Below are positions 56,442 through 64,000 of a DNA stretch of 64,000 nt, piece after piece. The position numbers and the translations under genes were made by a program. Origin of the DNA: Ideonella paludis (GTDB taxonomy: Bacteria > Pseudomonadota > Gammaproteobacteria > Burkholderiales > Burkholderiaceae_C); assembly GCF_018069865.1 (NCBI RefSeq), contig NZ_JAGQDG010000006.1, positions 124,001 through 188,000 of the forward strand. The letters run 5' to 3'. Under the pieces are notes generated by a model. It was not told the origin of the DNA. It saw only the letters and a list, made by a program, of their open reading frames with translations, and made no database searches. Positions within the stretch are counted from its first letter, which is position 1. Every line of letters starts with the position of its first letter.

Positions 56442-56474
56442 AAGCCGCCCACTGCATGCAGGGGCGGCTTTTTT
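56442..56474. terminator. Bidirectional terminator after the tRNA genes
   Basis: AAGCCGCCC and GGGCGGCTT (56442-56450 with 56462-56470) form a stem flanked by A and T runs. It serves the tRNA transcript and the convergent kinase gene. Confidence 0.93.
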
Positions 56475-56491
56475 ATGGGCCAGTCCAGGCG

Positions 56492-58711
56492 CTAGGCCAT
56501 GGGCAACAAGACCTGAGCTTGCGTGCCCTCACCCAAGGTGCTGTTCAAGACCAGCTGCCCTCGCAGCAGTTCCGCCACCTCTTGGGCCAAGCTCAGCCCC
56601 AAGCCGGCGCCGGGCACATGGCCGCTCTTGTCGGCCCGCCAGAAGCGCTCCGTGGCATGGCCCAATTGCTCGGCATCCATGCCGATCCCTTGGTCACACA
56701 CGCTGATGGACAGCCCGCTGTGCCCTCCCAACGTCGCCGCTGTGCCCAGCCGGATCACCACCGGCGTGGGCGCTGCAGAGTACTTGTAGGCGTTGGAGAG
56801 CAGGTTGCGCAGCACTTGCTTCACCTCGGTCGGGTCGGACTGGGCCACCCACGGCCCCGGCCCCGCCTCCAAGAGGGGCGCCAGTCGGTCGGGGGGCACG
56901 GGATACTCGCTGATGACCTCAGACACCAGCAGGTGCAGATCGACAGGTTCCAAGTCGAAGGCTTGCCCACCTCGCGCATCGATGCGGGCCATGTCCAGCA
57001 GTTCATTGACGATGGTCATCAACACTTCGCACTGGCGATAGATGGTCGCCAGCATCTTTTTCTGCCGCTCGGGCGGCATGTCGTAATTCAGCAGCAGCTC
57101 GGTATAGCCATAGACGCTGGCCAGCGGCGTGCGCAGCTCATGGGCTGCCGCCGTCAGGAAGTCCGCCTTGATCTGCTCGGCCTCCAGCTCCACCGTCACA
57201 TCGCGCACGCGCAGCAAGTGGGTGCCTTCGGTGTCGCTGCCTTCGCTGGCACCACCTGCAGCCGTGACGGCCTGGTGCCATGAGAACTCCACCGTGCGCC
57301 CCGGCGAGGCCGTGACACCGGTCTGCACCGAGCCCTCGTGCAAAGTCGCCTCATCCAAGCGCAGATCCGCTTGCGTGCTGAGTTGGCTCAGCGTCTGCAA
57401 CACGGCCTGCAAGGTCTGGCCCATGGCCGCCTGCACGTCCAAGCCGGTCAGGCGACCGACGGCGTCGCTGGAAAAACGCAGGCGATAGTCCTCGTCAAAC
57501 GACAAGAAGCCATCCGGGCTGATGGCAGCAATCGCCCCCAACTCTTCTTGGCGGCGTCGGATGTCCGCCTGAATGCGCTTGCTGTCGTCAATGTCGTGCA
57601 TGGAGCCAGCGATGCGGCTGTGCAGCGCACTGCCATCACGGAACACTTTGCCAAGCAGCTTGAACCAACGATAGGCGCCGCTCTTGGTCTTGAGGCGGCA
57701 CTCCACGTTCAGGTGCGGCGCATCGTCGAGGGCTCCACCCAGTGCCTCGAAGTAAGAGGCCTGATCGTCTTCATGCACCAGGGTGTCGAACACGGCCAGG
57801 TCCGCGGAAATTTCACCCGGGCTGTAACCCAACATGCGATAGAACTGCGGCGACCACCACATGGTTTGGCTGTGCGTGTCCAGCCAGTCCCAGAGCGCTT
57901 GGCTGCCGCCTTCCAGGGCCAAGTCCAAGCGCTCTTGGCTGCGCTTCAGGTCATCAATGTCTTGCAGCGAGCCCGCCATGCGCCGGTGCTCGCCGTGTTC
58001 GTCGCGCAGCACCTTGGCGCGCGAGCGGAACCAGCGGTAGCCGCCGGCCTTGGTGAGCAGGCGAAACTCCACCCGATACTCCGCGCCGCCTTCCAAGGCC
58101 TGCGCGAGCGCCGTGAACGTCGCCTCCTGATCGTCGGGGTGGAGCAGGCTGTCGAAGCTCACCAAGCTGGGCTCGATCTCGCCCGCCTCATAGCCCAACA
58201 AGCCCACAAATTCCGGCGACCACCACATGTCTTGGCTGTGCGTGTCCAGCCAGTCCCACAGGCCGTCATTGCCGCCCTCCAAGGCGATCCGCAAGCGATC
58301 ATTGCTTTCGCTCAGGCGCTCCTGGGCGCCCCGCTGAGCCGTCATGTCTGACGCGACGAACATGATGGGGCCCAGCGCATCAGGCACCACGCGCCAGCAG
58401 GACACCTCCATCCACAAAGGTTGGCGCTGCGGGCGCGCAAAGCAGACCAGCCCACAGGCTTGGCTCGCTGCGCCCGATTGGCTCAGCGTCTGCCAAGCAG
58501 TTGGGCCTTGCCAAGCACTCACCCAGGCTCTGAGATCGCTGCCCAGAAGGTGCGTCAAGTCGTCTTCGAACGCTTGTGCGAAAGCCGCATTGGCCCAAAC
58601 CAGGTGACCCTCGGTGTCGGCGGCAAAAGCGGGCAAGTGCCAGTGCTCCATGAACTGAACACCCACGGGCGACGCCGCGAGCACGACTTCCATCGGTGCG
58701 CGATCCGTCAT
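56492..58711 (-). CDS. Soluble multi-PAS sensor histidine kinase
   Basis: This 739-residue protein has no transmembrane segment. It has four PAS-like segments: about 15-125, then two closely similar copies at about 135-255 and 260-385 (both with WDWLDTHSQ and MWWSP), and one at about 395-500. The kinase core has His524 in AAAHELRTPLASVYGY, the N box LRNLLSNAYKYS, and G boxes CDQGIGMD and GAGLGLSLA. It is a cytoplasmic kinase sensing through PAS domains; the ligand is unknown. No response regulator is adjacent, so it is an orphan. Confidence 0.92.
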   Translation of the reverse strand: MTDRAPMEVVLAASPVGVQFMEHWHLPAFAADTEGHLVWANAAFAQAFEDDLTHLLGSDLRAWVSAWQGPTAWQTLSQSGAASQACGLVCFARPQRQPLWMEVSCWRVVPDALGPIMFVASDMTAQRGAQERLSESNDRLRIALEGGNDGLWDWLDTHSQDMWWSPEFVGLLGYEAGEIEPSLVSFDSLLHPDDQEATFTALAQALEGGAEYRVEFRLLTKAGGYRWFRSRAKVLRDEHGEHRRMAGSLQDIDDLKRSQERLDLALEGGSQALWDWLDTHSQTMWWSPQFYRMLGYSPGEISADLAVFDTLVHEDDQASYFEALGGALDDAPHLNVECRLKTKSGAYRWFKLLGKVFRDGSALHSRIAGSMHDIDDSKRIQADIRRRQEELGAIAAISPDGFLSFDEDYRLRFSSDAVGRLTGLDVQAAMGQTLQAVLQTLSQLSTQADLRLDEATLHEGSVQTGVTASPGRTVEFSWHQAVTAAGGASEGSDTEGTHLLRVRDVTVELEAEQIKADFLTAAAHELRTPLASVYGYTELLLNYDMPPERQKKMLATIYRQCEVLMTIVNELLDMARIDARGGQAFDLEPVDLHLLVSEVISEYPVPPDRLAPLLEAGPGPWVAQSDPTEVKQVLRNLLSNAYKYSAAPTPVVIRLGTAATLGGHSGLSISVCDQGIGMDAEQLGHATERFWRADKSGHVPGAGLGLSLAQEVAELLRGQLVLNSTLGEGTQAQVLLPMA

Positions 58712-58949
58712 CCTGGCCCTCTAGTTGGTTCAGCGTTCATCTGGAGAGGGTTTTCGGCCAATCCATGGGCCTTGTGTAGGACATATGTCAGTGCGCTCCG
58801 CAGCGGCCCAAGGCCCAGAATCGCAATGCGAAGGAAACACCCTGTCACCGCTGAAGAATGCGCACGCCGAGAGCCAGCGCGCCGCGCAAGGAATGCGAGT
58901 TCAGCGTGCATATTGCTCAAGAGTGCCCCCAACAGACCGATAGGACGTC

Positions 58950-60956
58950 ATGAACTTAGGAGGGTTACGTCACACCGTGCGACACGCCTGCGTCGCAGTC
59001 TTGCTGGCGCTGGGCACGTTCGTGCACTCGCGCTCAGAGACGCAGGCCATCGACCAAGAGATCGAGCGCATCGTGGGCCAGCCCAGCACAGAGACGCCGG
59101 CCATGCGGGTGGCCTTGCAAAAGCTGCTGCAGACGGCTGCCCCGCAAGACAAACCCAAACTTCTGCTGGCCTTGGGCTTGGTGAGGCCACCCAACACCCC
59201 GGTCGGCCCGGAACTGTTTGACGAACTGAAGCGTCTGGACAATGCCGATGCACGGGTGGCCTCTGGGATTCTGCAAGCCACCATGGAGGCGCATGCCGAG
59301 GCAGCCAAGCGTTGGCTGCGTGATGCCATGGCGGACATGACACCGGATGTCGACGACATGATTCGCCTGCGCTTGCTGGACCTGCTGAGCGCCGTCGAGG
59401 AAGAAACGGGGCATTTTGAAGAGGCGCTGAGGCTGCGCCTGCAATGCCTCGAAGTCACCGAGAGAGTCGGTAATGAACGGCGCATCATCCTCACACGCTC
59501 GTCCGTGGCCTTGCTGTACCTGAATTCGCAAGACCTGAAAGCGGCCCGTGCTTTCAACACCAAGGCGCTGGCCCAGGCGCGAGCCTTCGGCCATCCGGAG
59601 CTCTTGGCGCAGGTGCTCAACACCCAAGCCTTTGTGGAAGCCGACTCCGGCGATTCCGTCACCGGCCTGCTGTACATGCAAGAAGCGCTGAAGCTGATGG
59701 AGCAGCTCGGCAACCCCCACGGATTGGCCCTGTTCTTGGCCAATGCCGCAGACTTCAGCCTGAAGAGCCAAAACGCAAGCCTGGCCACGCAGCAATCAGA
59801 GCAGGCCTTGCGCATGGGGCGTGAGCTGGACGACAAATATGTGATGTCAGTCGCCTTGTCCAACTTGGCCATGGCCAAGATCATGCAGGGCCAGTTTGAG
59901 ACCGCCAAAGCTCGGCTGAACGAGGCGATCCACATCGACGAAGAACTGGGCCAGATCAGCGCGAAGTCCGGGCGGCTATTTGAAGCAGCCGGCTACTTTG
60001 AGCGCGCTGGCGACCTCAAGACTGCGCTGAATCTCTACCTTCAGCATCGTCAACTGGCAGACCAATTGTTCAAGGAGAAGCAGCAGCGAGCCATGCTGGA
60101 GATGCAGGCCAGCTATGAACGCAAAGAGCGCATGCGAGAGCTGCGATGGCTGCGCGAGGAGTCTGCCCTGCAAGAGGCCAGCCTGGAGGGGGAGCAGCTT
60201 CAAGAACGTACTTGGCTGGTCATCGCCATCGTCAGCGCCTTGACGATGGCCCTGCTGGCCCGCCTTTGGCGCCAAACCCAACGCACCAATCAGCAACTCG
60301 CACAGGTCAATGCCCAGTTGTTGGTTCAGAGCGAACGCGACCCGCTCACCGGGCTGGCCAACCGCCGCCGAGCCGCGCAGGTGATGGCCGAGCAACAGCG
60401 GGATGGCCGCTGGCAGGGCTGCTTGATGCTGATCGACCTGGATCACTTCAAACGCATCAACGACGAGTTCGGCCATGCCGCCGGCGATGCCGTGCTGGTG
60501 GGGGTGGCGAGCCGCTTGAGCGCCGCCGTCCGCTCCGACGACTTGGTGGTGCGCTGGGGCGGCGAAGAGTTCCTGATCGCCACCCACATGGCCACGCCGA
60601 GCGATGCCGAGCACCTGGCCCAGCGTGTGCTCGACAGCCTCAGCGAAGCGCCTGTGCAGCACGAACGCCGCAGCATCGCCATCACCGCATCCGTGGGTTA
60701 TGCCTGCTTCCCCATCGGCCCAGGCCAGCTCATGCTGCCGTGGGAACGCGCGGTGGATGTGGTCGACACGGCGCTCTACCTGGCCAAAGCCCACGGGCGC
60801 AACCGCGCTTACGGGGTCAAGACCGATCGCATCGCCCATGAAGGCGAGCTCTTGGCGCTGGCCTCTACGCTCGAAGAAGCCTGGCGCAAAGGGGATGTCG
60901 ACCTGCAGCTCCTAGAAGGCCATGCTGAAGCCCAGACGCGGGGAGTGGCCGCATGA
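58950..60956 (+). CDS. TPR-GGDEF diguanylate cyclase with I-site
   Basis: This 668-residue protein has an N-terminal signal/anchor (VRHACVAVLLALGTF). A periplasmic helical TPR-like region spans about 40-390, a coiled coil and transmembrane helix (WLVIAIVSALTMALLARLW) follow at about 420-440, and a GGDEF domain covers about 470-635. The active site is GGEEF (537-541) and an inhibitory I-site RxxD (Arg528-Asp531) lies five residues upstream. It should make c-di-GMP under product control. It overlaps the next gene by 4 nt. Confidence 0.92.
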   Translation: MNLGGLRHTVRHACVAVLLALGTFVHSRSETQAIDQEIERIVGQPSTETPAMRVALQKLLQTAAPQDKPKLLLALGLVRPPNTPVGPELFDELKRLDNADARVASGILQATMEAHAEAAKRWLRDAMADMTPDVDDMIRLRLLDLLSAVEEETGHFEEALRLRLQCLEVTERVGNERRIILTRSSVALLYLNSQDLKAARAFNTKALAQARAFGHPELLAQVLNTQAFVEADSGDSVTGLLYMQEALKLMEQLGNPHGLALFLANAADFSLKSQNASLATQQSEQALRMGRELDDKYVMSVALSNLAMAKIMQGQFETAKARLNEAIHIDEELGQISAKSGRLFEAAGYFERAGDLKTALNLYLQHRQLADQLFKEKQQRAMLEMQASYERKERMRELRWLREESALQEASLEGEQLQERTWLVIAIVSALTMALLARLWRQTQRTNQQLAQVNAQLLVQSERDPLTGLANRRRAAQVMAEQQRDGRWQGCLMLIDLDHFKRINDEFGHAAGDAVLVGVASRLSAAVRSDDLVVRWGGEEFLIATHMATPSDAEHLAQRVLDSLSEAPVQHERRSIAITASVGYACFPIGPGQLMLPWERAVDVVDTALYLAKAHGRNRAYGVKTDRIAHEGELLALASTLEEAWRKGDVDLQLLEGHAEAQTRGVAA

Positions 60957-63091
60957 AGTGGGCCGCCTTGCTGTTGCTGGCCTTCGGCATCGCCCCCTGC
61001 GCCCAAGCCACCGCCTTGACGGACACGCTGGACAAGCTCGAGCGGCAAGGCCGCGAATCGCCGGAGCCTGCGCTCAAGGCCCTGGAAGCCTTGAAGGTGA
61101 GCCGTCCGGACGATGAGTTCCGGCGGCAAGTCACCAAGGGCTTGATCTTGGCCGCCAACGGCCGAGCCAAAGAAGCCAGAGCCCTCGCAGACGCCTTGCG
61201 GCAAGCCAACCCGGTGCCCGGTGACAGCGATGGACAGGCCGCTGCCGACATGGTGCTGGCACAGCTCGCGCAAGTTGAGGCACAGCCTGAGGCCACAGCG
61301 AGGTTGGCTCAGTCGGGCTTGGCGCGGCTGCAGTCTGCCTGCGCCCAACAAGCCCCAACGTGTGGCTGGCGCCTGCGCTGGCAGCTCGAAATGCTGGCCA
61401 GCGGGGCCGCACGCATCCGTGGGCTCGACCATGACGCCCAGCAGTTGGCAGACAGCGCCCTGACCATTGCACAAGCCCACCAAGACCCTTACCGGCAATC
61501 CTTGTCAACGCTGTCACTGGCCATCCAAGCCATGCGGGTCGATGAGCTGGACGCCGCCGAGGCACGCCTGCGAGAGGCCCGCCAGTGGGCCGAGCGCTCT
61601 CAAGAGCCCGACATGAAGGTGCGTGTCCTGATGTTCACCGCAGAGCTGCATCAGCGTCGCAACGATCTGCCAGGCGTCCAGATGCACCTGCGCGAGGCTT
61701 TGGCGCTGGCCCAGTCGGCCCAGTTGACCCGCCAGACCAGCAATCTGTGGATCAATCTCTCAGACTGGGCCTTGAACGCTGGCCGGCCGCAAGAAGCCAT
61801 CCGAATGCTGAACCAGGCCCACCACGGTGTGCGCGCCCTCAACGACCGCCGGCTGGAAGCAACGCTTCACCACAACCTGGGCATGGCACGGATTGCACTG
61901 GGCCAGATCGCTGCCGGCAAGCGTGAGGTCGAAATGGGGCTGGCGTTGTGGGAAGGCTCGGGCGCGCATGATGAGCTGGCCGCCTGCTTGCAGGAGTACA
62001 GCGAAGCCCTGGCGCGGGTGGGTGACACCTCGGGCGCACTCTCGGCCTATCACCGCGAGCGCAAGCTCAAACGAGAGGCCATGGCTGCCGACCGCGAGAC
62101 CGCGCTGGCCAGCCTGCACAACCGCTTTGAGCGCGACGCCCAAAAGCGCGAGATCGAACTCCAAGCGCGTGAGAACGCTGTGCAGCGTGTGCGCCTGGAT
62201 AACCACCAAGCCAGGCAACGCCTCTGGGTTTGGCTGGCCGTGCTGGCTGGCTTGATCATGGTGGTGCTGGGCCTGCTGGTCAGGCGCATGCGGCAGGCGC
62301 AACAGCTCTTGCGGCGCCGCCAAGACGACTTGCGCGTGCAAAGCGAACAAGACAGCCTGACGGGCTTGGCCAACCGACGCTGCCTGCAACGCAGCCTGCA
62401 GGCGGCACAGGGCAGCAGGGGCGAGTATTGCGGCGGCTTGTTGTTGATCGACCTCGATCATTTCAAACGCATCAACGACGACTACGGACACAGCGGCGGT
62501 GACCTGGTGCTCAAAGAGGTGGCGCGCCGGCTCTCAGGCCTGATGGGCCCGGGCGATGTGCTCGGCCGCTGGGGCGGTGAGGAGTTCGCCATCCACCTGA
62601 ACCCTGCCCAGCCTGCCCGAGGAGCCCAGATGGCCCAAGCCGTCTTGGCGGCCATCGGCGAGCGGCCGTTTGAGCTGCCTACGGTGTCGCTCACCGTCAC
62701 CGCGTCGGTGGGATTCGGAGCCTTCCCGCTCTCGCCTGACAGCTTGCTGATCCGGTGGGAGCAAGCCTTGAACCTGGCTGACATGGCGCTCTACCTGGCC
62801 AAAACCCAGGGCCGCAATCAAGCCCTGGGCATCCGCGGCTTGCAGGTCGATGGCCCAGAGGCACTGGCCGACATTGAGGCCGATTTTGACGACGCGCGGC
62901 GTTCGGGCAAAGTGCAGTTGCAGGCCGTGGCCGGCCCCGCATTGCACAATCCCGCTCATGCCAGCCAGACGCCTTCGCCTCGCCTTGTTGAAGCTGATGG
63001 CGCTGTGCGCCCTGAGCGGGCCGCTGTGCCAAGTGAGTGCCCAGAGCCGGGACACCACGGAGCTGAATCTGGCGAATCAAGCCGAGCTTGA
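60953..63091 (+). CDS. TPR-GGDEF diguanylate cyclase lacking the I-site
   Basis: This 712-residue paralogue of the preceding protein has the same plan. It has a signal (WAALLLLAFGIAPCAQA), a TPR region at about 25-370, a helix at about 422-442 (WVWLAVLAGLIMVVLGLLV) and a GGDEF domain. The active site GGEEF (541-545) is intact, but the residues at the I-site are G-P-G-D, not RxxD, so product inhibition is probably lost. The last 45 residues (from about 669) overlap the next gene in another frame and look unconserved. The start overlaps the upstream stop by 4 nt. Confidence 0.9.
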   Translation: MKWAALLLLAFGIAPCAQATALTDTLDKLERQGRESPEPALKALEALKVSRPDDEFRRQVTKGLILAANGRAKEARALADALRQANPVPGDSDGQAAADMVLAQLAQVEAQPEATARLAQSGLARLQSACAQQAPTCGWRLRWQLEMLASGAARIRGLDHDAQQLADSALTIAQAHQDPYRQSLSTLSLAIQAMRVDELDAAEARLREARQWAERSQEPDMKVRVLMFTAELHQRRNDLPGVQMHLREALALAQSAQLTRQTSNLWINLSDWALNAGRPQEAIRMLNQAHHGVRALNDRRLEATLHHNLGMARIALGQIAAGKREVEMGLALWEGSGAHDELAACLQEYSEALARVGDTSGALSAYHRERKLKREAMAADRETALASLHNRFERDAQKREIELQARENAVQRVRLDNHQARQRLWVWLAVLAGLIMVVLGLLVRRMRQAQQLLRRRQDDLRVQSEQDSLTGLANRRCLQRSLQAAQGSRGEYCGGLLLIDLDHFKRINDDYGHSGGDLVLKEVARRLSGLMGPGDVLGRWGGEEFAIHLNPAQPARGAQMAQAVLAAIGERPFELPTVSLTVTASVGFGAFPLSPDSLLIRWEQALNLADMALYLAKTQGRNQALGIRGLQVDGPEALADIEADFDDARRSGKVQLQAVAGPALHNPAHASQTPSPRLVEADGAVRPERAAVPSECPEPGHHGAESGESSRA

Positions 63092-63287
63092 GCAGGTCGC
63101 GGGCCTTGGGCCGCAGTGGGCTGAGCGATTGCTGCAAGCGCGCAGCCAAGGCCTGTTCGTCGATTGGGCGGATGCCCAGCGTCGCATCAAAGGCCTGGGG
63201 CCAGCGAAGGCGAAGCGCTTGTCCGACCACGGCCTGCGCATCAACGGCCAAGCCTGGCCGGCCCCTAAGCCGGCGACATCACCGTGA
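62958..63287 (+). CDS. Exported helix-hairpin-helix (ComEA-like) protein
   Basis: The protein has about 109 residues, with a signal sequence (LLKLMALCALSGPLCQVSA). A double helix-hairpin-helix domain follows, with NLANQAELEQVAGLGPQWAE and RIKGLGPAKAKRLSDHG. Such proteins bind double-stranded DNA without sequence preference; exported members act in DNA uptake. The start ATG at 62958 lies inside the upstream cyclase gene in another frame; a later in-frame ATG at 62997 is possible. The stop overlaps the convergent patatin gene by 23 nt. Confidence 0.8.
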   Translation: MPARRLRLALLKLMALCALSGPLCQVSAQSRDTTELNLANQAELEQVAGLGPQWAERLLQARSQGLFVDWADAQRRIKGLGPAKAKRLSDHGLRINGQAWPAPKPATSP

Positions 63288-64000
63288 GTGCAGCGGCCGA
63301 CGAACCCAGCGCAGGTGCCGACACGGCCGCAGGCTCACGCCAGCCAAAAAAGCTCAGCACTTCTGCTCGCCGCGCCTGGGTGTCGGCCTCGCCCAAGGCC
63401 ATCAGCTCGCGGGTGTAGTCCGACTCAAAGAGCAAGTAGCTGGCCAAAGCGGCCCCACGTGCGGTCTGGCCTTGCCCATTCACCCCCACGCCGCGCAGCA
63501 GCGCCCGGATGGGCGTGGGCAAGGCGTTGAGATGGCGGGCTGCGATATCGTCCAAGCGCTGGGTGGGCGCAATCACCAGCACATCGATGGGCCGCAAATG
63601 CGTGTGGGCCCGCGCCTCGGGCGGCAAGAGCCGCAGCGTCGCATTGATGCGCTGCAGGCGCTCCACATCCACGGCCAAGGCATCCAAAAAAATGTTGGAG
63701 AGCGCATGGCCGGCGATCTGCGCCATGTTCGGGTAATCGGTGCTGCCCACGCGCCGCCCCGGCGGCTCATGCATGCGGCCGGCCCCCACCACCAACACGC
63801 GCTCGGCCCCCAAGTGCACAGCGGGTGAAATGGGTGCAGCCTGGCGCATGGAGCCATCGCCAAACCACTCTTGCTCGCCCAAGAGCGGCAAGCGGGTGGC
63901 CGGAAACACAAACGGGATGGCCGCAGACGCCAGCAAGTGCTCGACACTGATGCGGCTGTGTACCGCCATGCGCTGCGAGCGCACCCAATGGTCGGCGGGC
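63265..64000 (-). CDS. Patatin-like phospholipase (5' part outside window)
   Basis: The frame runs off the right edge, so only the C-terminal part (over 240 residues) is seen. It includes HLLASAAIPFVFPATRLPLL and the catalytic Asp in WFGDGSMRQAAP, followed by a long alpha-helical tail. The nucleophile GxSxG lies outside the window. It is a cytoplasmic or peripheral lipid hydrolase of unknown substrate. It converges on the HhH gene with a 23-nt overlap of coding ends. Confidence 0.85.
   Translation of the reverse strand, partial: PADHWVRSQRMAVHSRISVEHLLASAAIPFVFPATRLPLLGEQEWFGDGSMRQAAPISPAVHLGAERVLVVGAGRMHEPPGRRVGSTDYPNMAQIAGHALSNIFLDALAVDVERLQRINATLRLLPPEARAHTHLRPIDVLVIAPTQRLDDIAARHLNALPTPIRALLRGVGVNGQGQTARGAALASYLLFESDYTRELMALGEADTQARRAEVLSFFGWREPAAVSAPALGSSAAALTVMSPA

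Overview
The window reads as a chromosomal segment of a high-GC betaproteobacterium, most likely order Burkholderiales. The evidence is a phasin gene with a polyhydroxyalkanoate-type promoter, a pyruvate dehydrogenase operon with lipoyl-tagged E3 divergent from a FixL/FixJ-like pair and followed by folD and prlC, a sulfite reductase/DUF934/APS reductase/SUMT operon, and a 7Fe ferredoxin. The genus cannot be fixed from the sequence. No insertion sequence, prophage, integrase or CRISPR array was seen.

Layout. 1-16654 is a surface and envelope block. It starts with the 3' part of a giant type I secreted RTX adhesin carrying a higher-order repeat. A leftward operon of lapG, lapD and a fucosyltransferase-like gene follows. 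Next come three rightward genes: a TolC-type exporter, a TPR protein and an L,D-transpeptidase. All three end in the same NTF2-like/Cds6-type C-terminal module. 16731-22203 holds pirin, a TerC-family exporter behind a yybP-ykoY (Mn2+) riboswitch, a universal stress protein, a decayed reading frame, a sulfatase-modifying-factor-like protein and an acetylpolyamine amidohydrolase. 22290-34867 holds aceE-aceF-lpdA, the divergent two-component system, folD and prlC. 34897-39122 holds an exported glutaredoxin, an MFS transporter, rmuC and a 2-hydroxyacid dehydrogenase.

39290-45310 is a complete group 2 Mrp antiporter operon (fused A-B, then C, D, E, F, G). 45361-49380 has a nitroreductase, a thioesterase, an HDAC-like deacetylase, a phasin and a patatin-like lipoprotein. 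49522-53760 is the sulfate assimilation operon plus ferredoxin. A TPP riboswitch then controls a TonB-dependent receptor (53862-56200). Two tRNA-Asn genes, a soluble multi-PAS kinase, two tandem TPR-GGDEF diguanylate cyclases, a helix-hairpin-helix protein and a truncated patatin gene close the window.

How parts work together. LapD and LapG form the known switch in which c-di-GMP decides whether a periplasmic protease cuts a giant adhesin from the cell surface. The adhesin, a TolC-like pore and a putative glycosyltransferase lie next to it, and two probable c-di-GMP synthases lie about 50 kb away. The most unusual feature is the shared C-terminal module in three adjacent but otherwise unrelated envelope proteins, which suggests a common partner or location in the periplasm.
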